This document shows, piece after piece, positions 1-5,868 of a stretch of 7,421 nucleotides of DNA (within the stretch, counting starts at the first letter, position 1; the number at the start of each line of letters is the position of its first letter). The notes beneath the pieces were generated by a model. The model did not search any database. It worked only from the letters and a program-made list of their open reading frames with translations, and was not told the DNA's origin. Position numbers and translations under genes: made by a program. The stretch spans positions 1 to 7,421 of the forward strand of contig DAOTTO010000027.1 of NCBI GenBank assembly GCA_034437895.1, written 5' to 3'. The DNA comes from JANRLJ01 sp034437895 (GTDB lineage: Bacteria > Chloroflexota > Anaerolineae > Aggregatilineales > Phototrophicaceae).

Positions 1-436
1 AAATCAACCCGTTTACGGGTTTACAAAAACTTTAGCTGGTAGTTTTGAACGACCAGCGTTCCAAAATGTTGCGTGTCCGTAACCTTAGTGAATAACTTTC
101 ACTGGTTTGCTGACTTCGCGTAACTACTCAGCCCTATTTTTGGAGGGGAATTAATGTTAAATTCATTTTAGTACCTTTTTTGGTCGCTCAAAATTGAGGT
201 TAGGGCGCTACTGCAAGAAAACCCAATTTAATGGCAATATGTAAAAACTATTAAGGGTAAATAAAGTGACCATTATGGGGCATACTCTCAACTATATAGT
301 GTTCATTTACGCGATATGTCATTGGCGATAAATTGATTTTTTGAATTGAAACAGGCGGAGTAGTTACAGAAATCAAATTGAAAAATAGGGTTGTTCCCTA
401 AAAATGCGGTAGAATAAGTTCATTGTTTCAAGCCGT
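1..436. other. AT-rich non-coding region upstream of the NACHT gene
   Basis: No reading frame of convincing length or composition is seen on either strand. The stretch is clearly richer in A and T than the genes that follow. It holds short inverted repeats: 6-21, 35-57, 187-198 (CTCAA-AA-TTGAG) and 386-400 (TAGGG-TTGTT-CCCTA). A five-codon ORF (154-171) follows a good Shine-Dalgarno-like GGAGGGG but is too short to call. A possible -10 box, TAGAAT, lies at 410-415 with no good -35 at normal spacing. The region could hold the promoter and leader of the NACHT gene, a degraded gene or an unrecognised RNA. Nothing here decides between these. Confidence 0.6.
6..57. repeat. Two adjacent small hairpins
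   Basis: The first hairpin has arms AACCCG (6-11) and CGGGTT (16-21) with loop TTTA. The second spans 35-57, with arms GCTGGT/ACCAGC, one A-G mismatch, then GTT/AAC around loop TTG. On the minus strand the second hairpin is followed by TAAAGTTTTTG, which resembles a weak intrinsic terminator, but no minus-strand gene lies just before it. On the plus strand no T-run follows. They may belong to the end of a gene outside the window or to an RNA element. Confidence 0.35.
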
Positions 437-3349
437 ATGGACAAACCGATGGATCCGCAAAAACCACCTTCACGTATAGACGTAATCGTTACTTTCGGAT
501 TACTAGCGAGTATTCCGGGAGTCGGTGCTGCACTCTTGGCGGCAACACAAAATGTAGGCGTTGCTATCGGGGCGGCAATGATCTACGGCGGGATCGTTTT
601 AGTCGTCAGTATGATTACGGGCGTGTGGCAGCGCGTTAGAGAACCGATTATTCAAGGCACTGCCGATCAAATTTTAGCGCAAATAAAAAATAACCAACGC
701 AACCGCCAATACGGAAAACACCTCAAACCTTATCTAAAATTCATTTCATTCAAACACCGCACGCTTGATGTCAAAGGGCTTTCGACACAGGGGCAGTACA
801 GCCTTGAACTCGAAAAAGTCTTTGTCGAACTCAGCATCAGCCCAGAAAGCGCGGCATCAGGTAATCCAATCAGACCGCCCGATGAACTGCGCGGCAGCCA
901 CACCATTTGGGAATTCATCGACAATTCCCATCTCCAAAATCGAGAATTGGTGATCTTGGGTGCGCCGGGCAGTGGCAAAACGACACTGCTCAAACATATC
1001 ACGCTTATGTTGGCGAACAAACGCGCTCACAAAGAAAAATCGCTGCCGAATAGGCTGCCCTTCCTGCTCTTTTTGCGAGATCATGCTAAGACGATTGCGG
1101 AAAATCCGAAGGTTCGTCTTTCGGAGTTAGTTTACAGCACACTGGAGCGGATGCCCGACAAAACGCCGGAAGGCTGGTTCGAGAAACATATCCTTGCAGG
1201 ACGCTGCCTGATTATGCTGGATGGTTTAGACGAGATTGGCGACACGCAGATGCGACGGCAGACGGTGGCTTGGGTGCAAGAGCAGATTGACGCGCTCGGC
1301 AGCAAGGGCAACCGCTTTATCGTGACCTCGCGGCCTTACGGGTATCGCAGCAATCCCCTTAATGGGGTCATCCAGCTTGAAGTACAGTCCTTCAACCGCC
1401 AGCAGATTGAGCAGTTTGTCCGCAGTTGGTATTTGACCAATGAAATCATGAGCCAACAAAAGGATGATTTCGGTGTGAAAATGGCAGCCGACGAAGGCGC
1501 AGACGACCTGCTGCGGCGCATCCAAAACGCGCCCGACATTGCCGAATTAGCGGTTAATCCGCTGCTGCTGACGATGATTGCCACCGTTCACCGCTTCCGC
1601 AGTTCGCTCCCCGGCAGGCGCGTAGAGCTTTATGCCGAGATGTGCGAGGTATTTTTAGGCAAGCGTGACCAATCCAAAGGCGAAAACATCAATGAACTCA
1701 CCCCGGCGCAGAAACAGAATGTCTTACAACCTTTAGCATATACGATGATGCAGGCCAAAGTACGCGAAATCGGCGCGTCTCAGGCGGCGCAGATCATCGA
1801 TGAACCGCTGCGCTTGGTCACTACAGACATGACCCCCGCAGCATTTCTGACGATGATTTATAATCGCAGCGGCATCTTAATCGAGCGCGAAAACGACGAA
1901 TATGCCTTTTCCCACAAAACATTCCAAGAATATTTGACCGCCACCTACCTCAAGCAGCACCAACTGGAAGCGGTCATCATAAGTCACATTGACGACATTT
2001 ACTGGCATGAAGTCATTCGCCTGTATTGTGCAATGGCGGACGCATCCAACGTGATTAGCGCGTGTCTTGCCGAAGATGCCCCGATCGAGGTATTGGTACT
2101 GGCGATTGAATGCGATGAAGAGGCGCTCAGCGCACAACCGGAAGTACGCCAGCGTTTAGAAGCGCTGATTCAAGGCAGCATTGAAAGTGATGATCCTGAA
2201 CGGCGTAAACTTGCCGCCAATGTCCTGCTGGCGCGTCGGCTGAAGCGGCTGTCCCCGGCAGGCGAGGGCTTATTCGCCGATTCGTCGCTCGTAACCCATG
2301 CCGAATATCAACTTTTCTTAAATGAACAGCCTGAACACGCGCCCGATCATTGGGAGGATGTGTATTTCTTTAAAGGCACGGGAAGGCATCCCGCAGTTGG
2401 TGTCGTCGGGGAGGAAGCCGAGGTATTTTGCGCGTGGCTGAATGAACGCGAACCCAGCAGCGAATGGGTCTATCGCCTACCACAAGTTGATGAACGCGAC
2501 CAGATCGGTTCTTGCGACCAAGAAAGCACATTGGCTTACCTTTGCAGGGGCAGCGGCGGATTCATCGTCATCGGTAAAGAAATGCCCCCTATGACGTTTG
2601 GCAGTCTGCTTATCACTGAGGACGGCTCAGCGCCTGACCCACTCAAAAAAACACCGATTGCCCTGCGCCATTATCAACTAGCGACCTTTGCATCTCAGAA
2701 TATCGCCCGCGCCCTCAACCGCGCCCTCGCCCGCGCCCGCGACCTCGACCGCGCCCTCGCCAGCGCCAGCGCCAGCGCCCGCGACCTCGCCAGCGCCCGC
2801 GACCGCGACCGCGCCAGCGCCCGCGACCTCGACCGCGCCCTCGCCCGCGCCCTCGCCCGCGACCTCGCCAGCGCCCTCGCCCGCGACCTCGCCCGCGACC
2901 TCGCCCTCGCCCTCGACCTCAACCTCGCTAGCGCAAATCAACTCTACAAGGAACTTCAAAAACTATATCAAAGCCACAAGGGAGATGAAAATAATAAAAA
3001 ACGGCTTGAGTTATATACGCTCGTCGCACAGGTGCTTGTCGGTTACATCCAAATCGCACTATTATTAGAAGGGAAGGGCGAGCCTCACATACTGATTGAT
3101 ACCTTGAAACAGGGCGGTGATTTAGGTAGTTTCCGGCGCTCGCTCTTGCAAACAATTGAGGCTCATTATGGACAGCAGCCACAGCGCCTCGTCCGTGGTC
3201 AGCAGCGGGAAGCATGGAAAGCCGAGTTGGACGACCTGATCAATGCTTACGCTGTCCTCGCGCTGCTGGAAAAACGCCGCCGGGGCGAAATGGAAGCGTT
3301 TGAGGGCATTCGAATCGTCAAAGCGCGGCGCAAAAACACGACCAAATAA
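437..3349 (+). CDS. NACHT-domain STAND NTPase with membrane anchor, partial FGE-like module and dipeptide repeat
   Basis: Predicted signal-transducing STAND ATPase of 970 residues. Two hydrophobic segments (about 14-36 and 40-63) should anchor the N-terminus in the membrane. The NACHT core shows Walker A GAPGSGKTT (175-183), Walker B LIMLDGLDE (258-266) and the TSRP sensor-like motif (297-300). It continues through VNPLLLTMIATVHR (about 372-385) and the FSHKTFQEYLTA motif (about 493-504), both usual after NACHT domains. Residues about 611-690 resemble the start of FGE-sulfatase/SUMF1 domains (VTHAEYQLFL, DHW, HPAVGV, FCAWLNERE, YRLP), but the rest of that fold is missing. Residues 758-833 are 38 alternating [RLS][ADN] dipeptides. 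A helical C-terminus follows, with AFEGIRIV near the end. The start is bounded by an in-frame TAG at 410-412. No Shine-Dalgarno precedes ATG 437, and ATG 449 is an alternative. Bacterial NACHT proteins include anti-phage sensors, so an immune role is inference. No separate effector gene is adjacent. Confidence 0.9.
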   Translation: MDKPMDPQKPPSRIDVIVTFGLLASIPGVGAALLAATQNVGVAIGAAMIYGGIVLVVSMITGVWQRVREPIIQGTADQILAQIKNNQRNRQYGKHLKPYLKFISFKHRTLDVKGLSTQGQYSLELEKVFVELSISPESAASGNPIRPPDELRGSHTIWEFIDNSHLQNRELVILGAPGSGKTTLLKHITLMLANKRAHKEKSLPNRLPFLLFLRDHAKTIAENPKVRLSELVYSTLERMPDKTPEGWFEKHILAGRCLIMLDGLDEIGDTQMRRQTVAWVQEQIDALGSKGNRFIVTSRPYGYRSNPLNGVIQLEVQSFNRQQIEQFVRSWYLTNEIMSQQKDDFGVKMAADEGADDLLRRIQNAPDIAELAVNPLLLTMIATVHRFRSSLPGRRVELYAEMCEVFLGKRDQSKGENINELTPAQKQNVLQPLAYTMMQAKVREIGASQAAQIIDEPLRLVTTDMTPAAFLTMIYNRSGILIERENDEYAFSHKTFQEYLTATYLKQHQLEAVIISHIDDIYWHEVIRLYCAMADASNVISACLAEDAPIEVLVLAIECDEEALSAQPEVRQRLEALIQGSIESDDPERRKLAANVLLARRLKRLSPAGEGLFADSSLVTHAEYQLFLNEQPEHAPDHWEDVYFFKGTGRHPAVGVVGEEAEVFCAWLNEREPSSEWVYRLPQVDERDQIGSCDQESTLAYLCRGSGGFIVIGKEMPPMTFGSLLITEDGSAPDPLKKTPIALRHYQLATFASQNIARALNRALARARDLDRALASASASARDLASARDRDRASARDLDRALARALARDLASALARDLARDLALALDLNLASANQLYKELQKLYQSHKGDENNKKRLELYTLVAQVLVGYIQIALLLEGKGEPHILIDTLKQGGDLGSFRRSLLQTIEAHYGQQPQRLVRGQQREAWKAELDDLINAYAVLALLEKRRRGEMEAFEGIRIVKARRKNTTK
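2708..2935 (+). repeat. 38-unit hexanucleotide (dipeptide) tandem repeat inside the NACHT gene
   Basis: The unit is six bases of form NNC-NNC. The first codon is CGC, CTC or AGC and the second GCC, GAC or AAC. It encodes strictly alternating [R/L/S][A/D/N] over 76 residues. Unit counts are LA 11, RD 8, RA 7, SA 7, LD 3 and LN 2. Only the last two units use other third bases (GCT, GCA). Larger blocks recur: the series RD-LD-RA-LA at 2738-2761 is repeated exactly at 2822-2845, and RD-LA-SA at 2780-2797 recurs at 2858-2875. Changes by whole units keep the frame. The tract contains no stop in several other frames, which creates false ORFs on both strands. The peptide is rich in Ala, Leu and Arg and is probably helical. 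Confidence 0.95.
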
Positions 3350-3383
3350 AAAAGGCCGCATCGGGGGGGTGGATGCAGCTTTA
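3340..3383. terminator. Bidirectional intrinsic terminator between convergent genes
   Basis: An imperfect stem pairs 3352-3362 with 3372-3382 (core GCATC/GATGC, outer AAGGC/GCTTT, one C-A mismatch and one G-T wobble) around a G-rich loop. Read on the minus strand the stem is followed by CCTTTTTTATTT, a strong terminator tail suited to the permease gene. Read on the plus strand the tail is only TTTAC, so termination of the NACHT transcript is probably weaker. The A-run side overlaps the NACHT stop codon (3347-3349), so the two genes share the element. Confidence 0.65.
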
Positions 3384-3486
3384 CACCCCACCCCCTCCCC
3401 GGTTACGGCTGAGGGGGAATGAAACAAGTCACCTGCATTGCTCCCTTCTCTCGAAGCCGGGGGAAGGGTTGGGGTTAGGGGTAAAG
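3379..3486. repeat. 108-bp GC-rich inverted repeat with G-quadruplex motif
   Basis: The element starts CTTTAC and ends GTAAAG. Its left arm is C-rich (about 3379-3402) and its right arm G-rich (about 3457-3486), imperfectly complementary, with about 54 bases between. The right arm carries four G-runs (GGGGG, GGG, GGGG, GGGG; 3459-3481) separated by 2-3 bases, fitting the usual G-quadruplex pattern on the plus strand. No protein is encoded. It looks like an interspersed intergenic palindrome or a small non-autonomous element at a convergent gene junction. Confidence 0.55.
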
Positions 3487-3528
3487 TGCTTCTATAGCGC
3501 GTAATGCAGTCGTTACACTCTCTCGCCG

Positions 3529-4428
3529 TTATCGTTCCTGCGGTGACATGACATTTTCGAGCAACCGCACCAGCAGCGAGCCGATAATCGTCATGGAGAG
3601 ATACAGCACCGCGACGGTCAGATAGGTTGGCTCATATTGGAAGTTGGAGCCGGAAGTCACTTTGGCGATTTGTGTGATTTCTCGCACGGCGAGGATCGTT
3701 GCCAGCGACGAATCTTTAATCATAGCGATGAAGTCATTCCCCAGCGGCGGCACAATCCGGCGGAGGGCTTGCGGCAGCACGATACAGCGCATGGTCTGAG
3801 CGTAAGTCATGCCGAGAGAACGCGCCGCTTCGATCTGTCCCTTGCCGATGGATTGAATCCCCGCCCGAAAGACTTCCGAGAGGAATGCGCCATACGCCAG
3901 CGCTAAGCCGATGATGGCGGTTTCTGGCGAACTGCCTCTAAACGTAATTTCGATGCCGTACTGTGCCAGCATATAGCGCTTAAAAGCGGGGATCACCACA
4001 AAAGCGGAAATCAACAAGACGGTGATAATCGGCAAGCCGCGCATGACTTCGACAAATAAGGTCGCGACGTTATAGACGACGACATGCAAAAAGCTGACGA
4101 TTCGCCCCCTTAGACCGGTTCTGGCGTAAGGCGGCGCAGAGCGAATAATGCCGATCATTAAGCCGATAACCAACGCCAGCAGGTAAGAGACAATGCTTAG
4201 GCGCAGCGTTAGAGCGATCCCTTCTTTGAGATCATCAAAGATATTGGAATAGGTTTCGTCAGCGGCGATGCTCACATAAACCCAGATCGTGACCAATGCA
4301 AGGATAAGCGCCCACCAAGGGAAGGTATACAAAAATGCAAAGGGGATGGCACGGATGCGGGCATCTTGCGAGACGGCTTCGAGGTCGGTACCCACCTTGC
4401 TCGGCATGAGATCGGACGGTTTATCCAT
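3529..4428 (-). CDS. Polar amino acid ABC transporter permease
   Basis: Integral membrane subunit of an amino acid importer of the polar amino acid (PAAT, HisM/GlnP-like) family, 299 residues, within the family's usual range. Hydrophobic segments lie at about 36-54, 70-96, 115-148, 168-190 and 268-290. The conserved family motif FVEVMRGLP is at 125-133. The cytoplasmic EAA loop, which docks the ATP-binding subunit, is at 200-222 (EAARSLGMTYAQ, then VLPQALR), followed by KDSSLATIL (238-246). The first 30 or so residues are a polar, presumably cytoplasmic, extension. The start ATG is supported by AGAGG eight bases upstream. The gene lies downstream of the binding protein gene on the same strand, after a 212-bp gap, and ends toward a shared terminator. 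No ATPase gene is next to it. Which amino acid is carried cannot be told from the sequence. Confidence 0.93.
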   Translation of the reverse strand: MDKPSDLMPSKVGTDLEAVSQDARIRAIPFAFLYTFPWWALILALVTIWVYVSIAADETYSNIFDDLKEGIALTLRLSIVSYLLALVIGLMIGIIRSAPPYARTGLRGRIVSFLHVVVYNVATLFVEVMRGLPIITVLLISAFVVIPAFKRYMLAQYGIEITFRGSSPETAIIGLALAYGAFLSEVFRAGIQSIGKGQIEAARSLGMTYAQTMRCIVLPQALRRIVPPLGNDFIAMIKDSSLATILAVREITQIAKVTSGSNFQYEPTYLTVAVLYLSMTIIGSLLVRLLENVMSPQER

Positions 4429-4640
4429 AGGGGGTGCCTCTATTTAAGTGTATTCGATGATGTATTTTCAATGGGCTTGGATGCTATCAAAGGATGTTCG
4501 CAGCTTTTCAAAAGTTTTATCCATCAGGTCAAACAAGATGACATACTTTTAGGGACCCAATAACGCGCTTTAAGAAAACAACACGATTATTCATTTGTAG
4601 GGGCAACGCGTGCGTCGCCCCTAGTGCTATCCTACAAAAA
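4429..4640 (-). other. 212-bp spacer between binding protein and permease genes
   Basis: No gene is seen. Just after the binding protein stop codon is a GC-rich palindrome (4598-4623), inside a wider pair TTTGTAGG (4594-4601) and CCTACAAA (4631-4638). The remainder is AT-rich with no convincing promoter at normal spacing. The spacer is long for genes of one transporter, so the palindrome may stop part of the transcription or protect the upstream message end, and the permease may have its own promoter. Confidence 0.5.
4598..4623. repeat. GC-rich REP-like palindrome
   Basis: The arms TAGGGGC (4598-4604) and GCCCCTA (4617-4623) pair perfectly. After one A-C mismatch, ACGC (4606-4609) pairs with GCGT (4612-4615). 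No T-run follows on the minus strand, so a classic intrinsic terminator is unlikely. The form resembles interspersed extragenic palindromes that often lie 3' of genes. Only one copy is in the window. Confidence 0.6.
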
Positions 4641-5534
4641 TCAGCCAGCGGGTGTTGCTTCAGCAGTGGCTTCAGATTCTTCAGCGGGTGCATTCGCCGG
4701 GCTGTCGATGCCGAACCACAACAAGTTAATGGTTTCCAGCGTCCCGTCACGGCGCATACTCGCCAGTGCAGCGTTTACACCAGCCGTCAATTCCGACCCC
4801 TTCGGGAAGATGAAGCCCAATTCCTCGCCAGACGACAGCGCATCGCCGGTGATCTTAACCGTCTCAGCATTTGCGCCTTGATAACCCAACCCTGCGACAT
4901 TATCCAGAATCACGGCATCAACATCGCCAGCAATCAGCGCCTGAACCGTGATTGGGAATGTATCGTATAGGACGATGCGCTCACTCCCTTCACCGAGCAG
5001 ATTTTCGGCGACAATCGCGTTGGTTGTCCCCGGTTGAGTCCCCATCACCAAGCCGTCTTCAGCGATGAATTCTTCGACATTGGTGAAGCGGTCTTCATCA
5101 ATTCGCACCAGCAGCACCTGCTCCAGCGCGATGTAGCCATCAGAGAAATCGACGACTTCTTTGCGGTCATCGGTGATGGTGATGCCATCGGCAGCCATAT
5201 CGAACTCGGCGTTGCTGACCGCCAAAATCATGCCGTCCCACGAGGTTTCGACAAATTCTGGGACGCAGTTAATCCGCGCACAAATTTCGCGGATGGTGTC
5301 GTAATCCCAACCAATGGCGTTGCCGTCGGGATCAAGAAAGTTGAAGGGCGGATAGGCGTTTTCGATGGCGACGGTGATGGCTTGCCCACCCAGATCGGGC
5401 AGCACAATCGGGACGGAAAGGCCAGCGAGGACATCCGGGATGGTACCGGGTTCCTCATCCTGAGCGGTGACGGCGATCAAAGGCAGCAGCAGCAGTGCCA
5501 CCATAACGATGAAGCTAACGAGTTTGCGATTCAT
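4641..5534 (-). CDS. Amino acid ABC transporter substrate-binding protein (SBP_bac_3 family)
   Basis: Secreted binding protein of 297 residues that captures a polar amino acid and delivers it to the permease encoded downstream. A signal peptide spans about 1-24, with likely cleavage at VTA|Q. There is no lipobox cysteine. Family features are AYPPFNF (60-66), GWDYDTIREI (75-84), GITITDDRKEVVDFSD (117-132) and QPGTT (167-171). Arg124 and Asp211 match the positions that bind the alpha-carboxylate and alpha-amino groups in HisJ/LAO-type proteins. This supports an amino acid ligand, but the side-chain specificity is unknown. Cys85 or nearby and Cys90 (EICARINC) match the conserved disulfide region of HisJ. 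The tail (about 277-297) is rich in Ala, Glu, Thr and Pro and is probably disordered. The start is fixed by AGGAGG five bases before ATG. Confidence 0.95.
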   Translation of the reverse strand: MNRKLVSFIVMVALLLLPLIAVTAQDEEPGTIPDVLAGLSVPIVLPDLGGQAITVAIENAYPPFNFLDPDGNAIGWDYDTIREICARINCVPEFVETSWDGMILAVSNAEFDMAADGITITDDRKEVVDFSDGYIALEQVLLVRIDEDRFTNVEEFIAEDGLVMGTQPGTTNAIVAENLLGEGSERIVLYDTFPITVQALIAGDVDAVILDNVAGLGYQGANAETVKITGDALSSGEELGFIFPKGSELTAGVNAALASMRRDGTLETINLLWFGIDSPANAPAEESEATAEATPAG

Positions 5535-5583
5535 AAATTCCTCCTAGTAAAACAAGCATTTGTACCAGTGCAATCGTGCGTTC

Positions 5584-5636
5584 ATTATAAACAGTTCCTT
5601 CTAGGATGCACTGTCTATAACGACTAAAAATTTTTA
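5584..5636 (-). promoter_or_regulatory. Promoter of the binding protein gene with probable operator
   Basis: Read leftward, a perfect TATAAT lies at 5589-5584, placing transcription start near 5577 and leaving a leader of about 43 bases. No good -35 box is found at 16-18 bp spacing. A perfect palindrome TAAAAATTTTTA (5625-5636) sits about 48-59 bases upstream of the predicted start, where UP elements lie. An 11-bp inverted repeat with one mismatch (TTATAAACAGT 5585-5595; ACTGTCTATAA 5610-5620) covers the -10 and the -35 region. The weak -35 and overlapping symmetry suggest a regulator binds here. Confidence 0.5.
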
Positions 5637-5795
5637 CCTCTATTGCACAAGATTACCGCTAATTATGCACAAAAAGTGGATTTCGCCAAAAATCCCTTAA
5701 AATGGCTCAGCCAAAGTTAGAAAGCTGCAAACCTCCCAAGCCTTAAGGAATAGCATGGTTGCCTATCCGCGCAAGTCGGCATACACTGTAATGAC

Positions 5796-5824
5796 TTGAT
5801 TTGCATGTAGATACCCCAAATAGT
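5796..5824 (+). promoter_or_regulatory. Weak candidate promoter of cpaF
   Basis: TTGATT (5796-5801) and AATAGT (5819-5824) are 17 bp apart, each matching four of six consensus bases. Predicted transcription start would be near 5831, giving a leader of about 38 bases before the cpaF start. The match is poor enough to arise by chance. Confidence 0.25.
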
Positions 5825-5830
5825 CAGTTT

Positions 5831-5860
5831 GATAAGCCCAAGCTGCTTATCGATGAGAGG
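5831..5860 (+). promoter_or_regulatory. Inverted repeat and ribosome binding site before cpaF
   Basis: GATAAGC (5831-5837) and GCTTATC (5845-5851) form a perfect 7-bp inverted repeat with a 7-base spacer. GAGAGG (5855-5860) follows, eight bases before ATG 5869, and supports that start. In RNA the hairpin would end four bases from the ribosome binding site, so it could affect translation. In DNA it could be a protein site at the promoter. Confidence 0.45.
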
Positions 5861-5868
5861 CACAATTT

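Larger units (their letters stand above)
5535..5868. promoter_or_regulatory. Divergent intergenic region between binding protein and cpaF
   Basis: A 334-bp stretch with no gene, which must carry the leftward promoter of the binding protein gene and probably the rightward promoter of cpaF. The left half has the -10 box, inverted repeat and A/T palindrome described separately. The middle (about 5640-5790) shows only a pair of similar heptamers, TTGCACA (5643-5649) and ATGCACA (5664-5670), without clear meaning. The right half has a weak promoter, an inverted repeat and the cpaF ribosome binding site. Confidence 0.7.

Noticed and set aside
35..57. Minus-strand intrinsic terminator
   Set aside because: The hairpin and T-rich tail are suggestive, but no minus-strand gene lies upstream of it in the window, so it is listed only as a hairpin.
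154..171. Five-codon ORF after a GGAGGGG Shine-Dalgarno-like sequence
   Set aside because: It is too short to judge as a gene, lies far from the NACHT start and has no attenuator-like stem pair clearly linked to it.
2708..2935. Diversity-generating retroelement variable region
   Set aside because: Variation is limited to three codons per position, not the broad adenine-directed set expected. No template repeat or reverse transcriptase gene is in the window.
2708..2935. CRISPR array
   Set aside because: The units are six bases long, in frame with a gene and without unique spacers.
2678..3068. Long Ala/Pro/Thr/Ser, Arg/Ala/Ser and Glu/Val/Ala/Gly-rich reading frames on both strands across the repeat
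   Set aside because: They exist because the hexanucleotide units hold no stop codons in these frames. They have extreme composition, no ribosome binding site and overlap the well-supported NACHT gene.
437..4428. Shared MDKP start of the NACHT protein and the permease
   Set aside because: The likeness ends after four residues and the two proteins belong to unrelated families, so it is chance.
5034..5627. 197-codon plus-strand frame opposite the binding protein gene
   Set aside because: It is antisense to a gene with clear family motifs and shows no recognisable domain or ribosome binding site.
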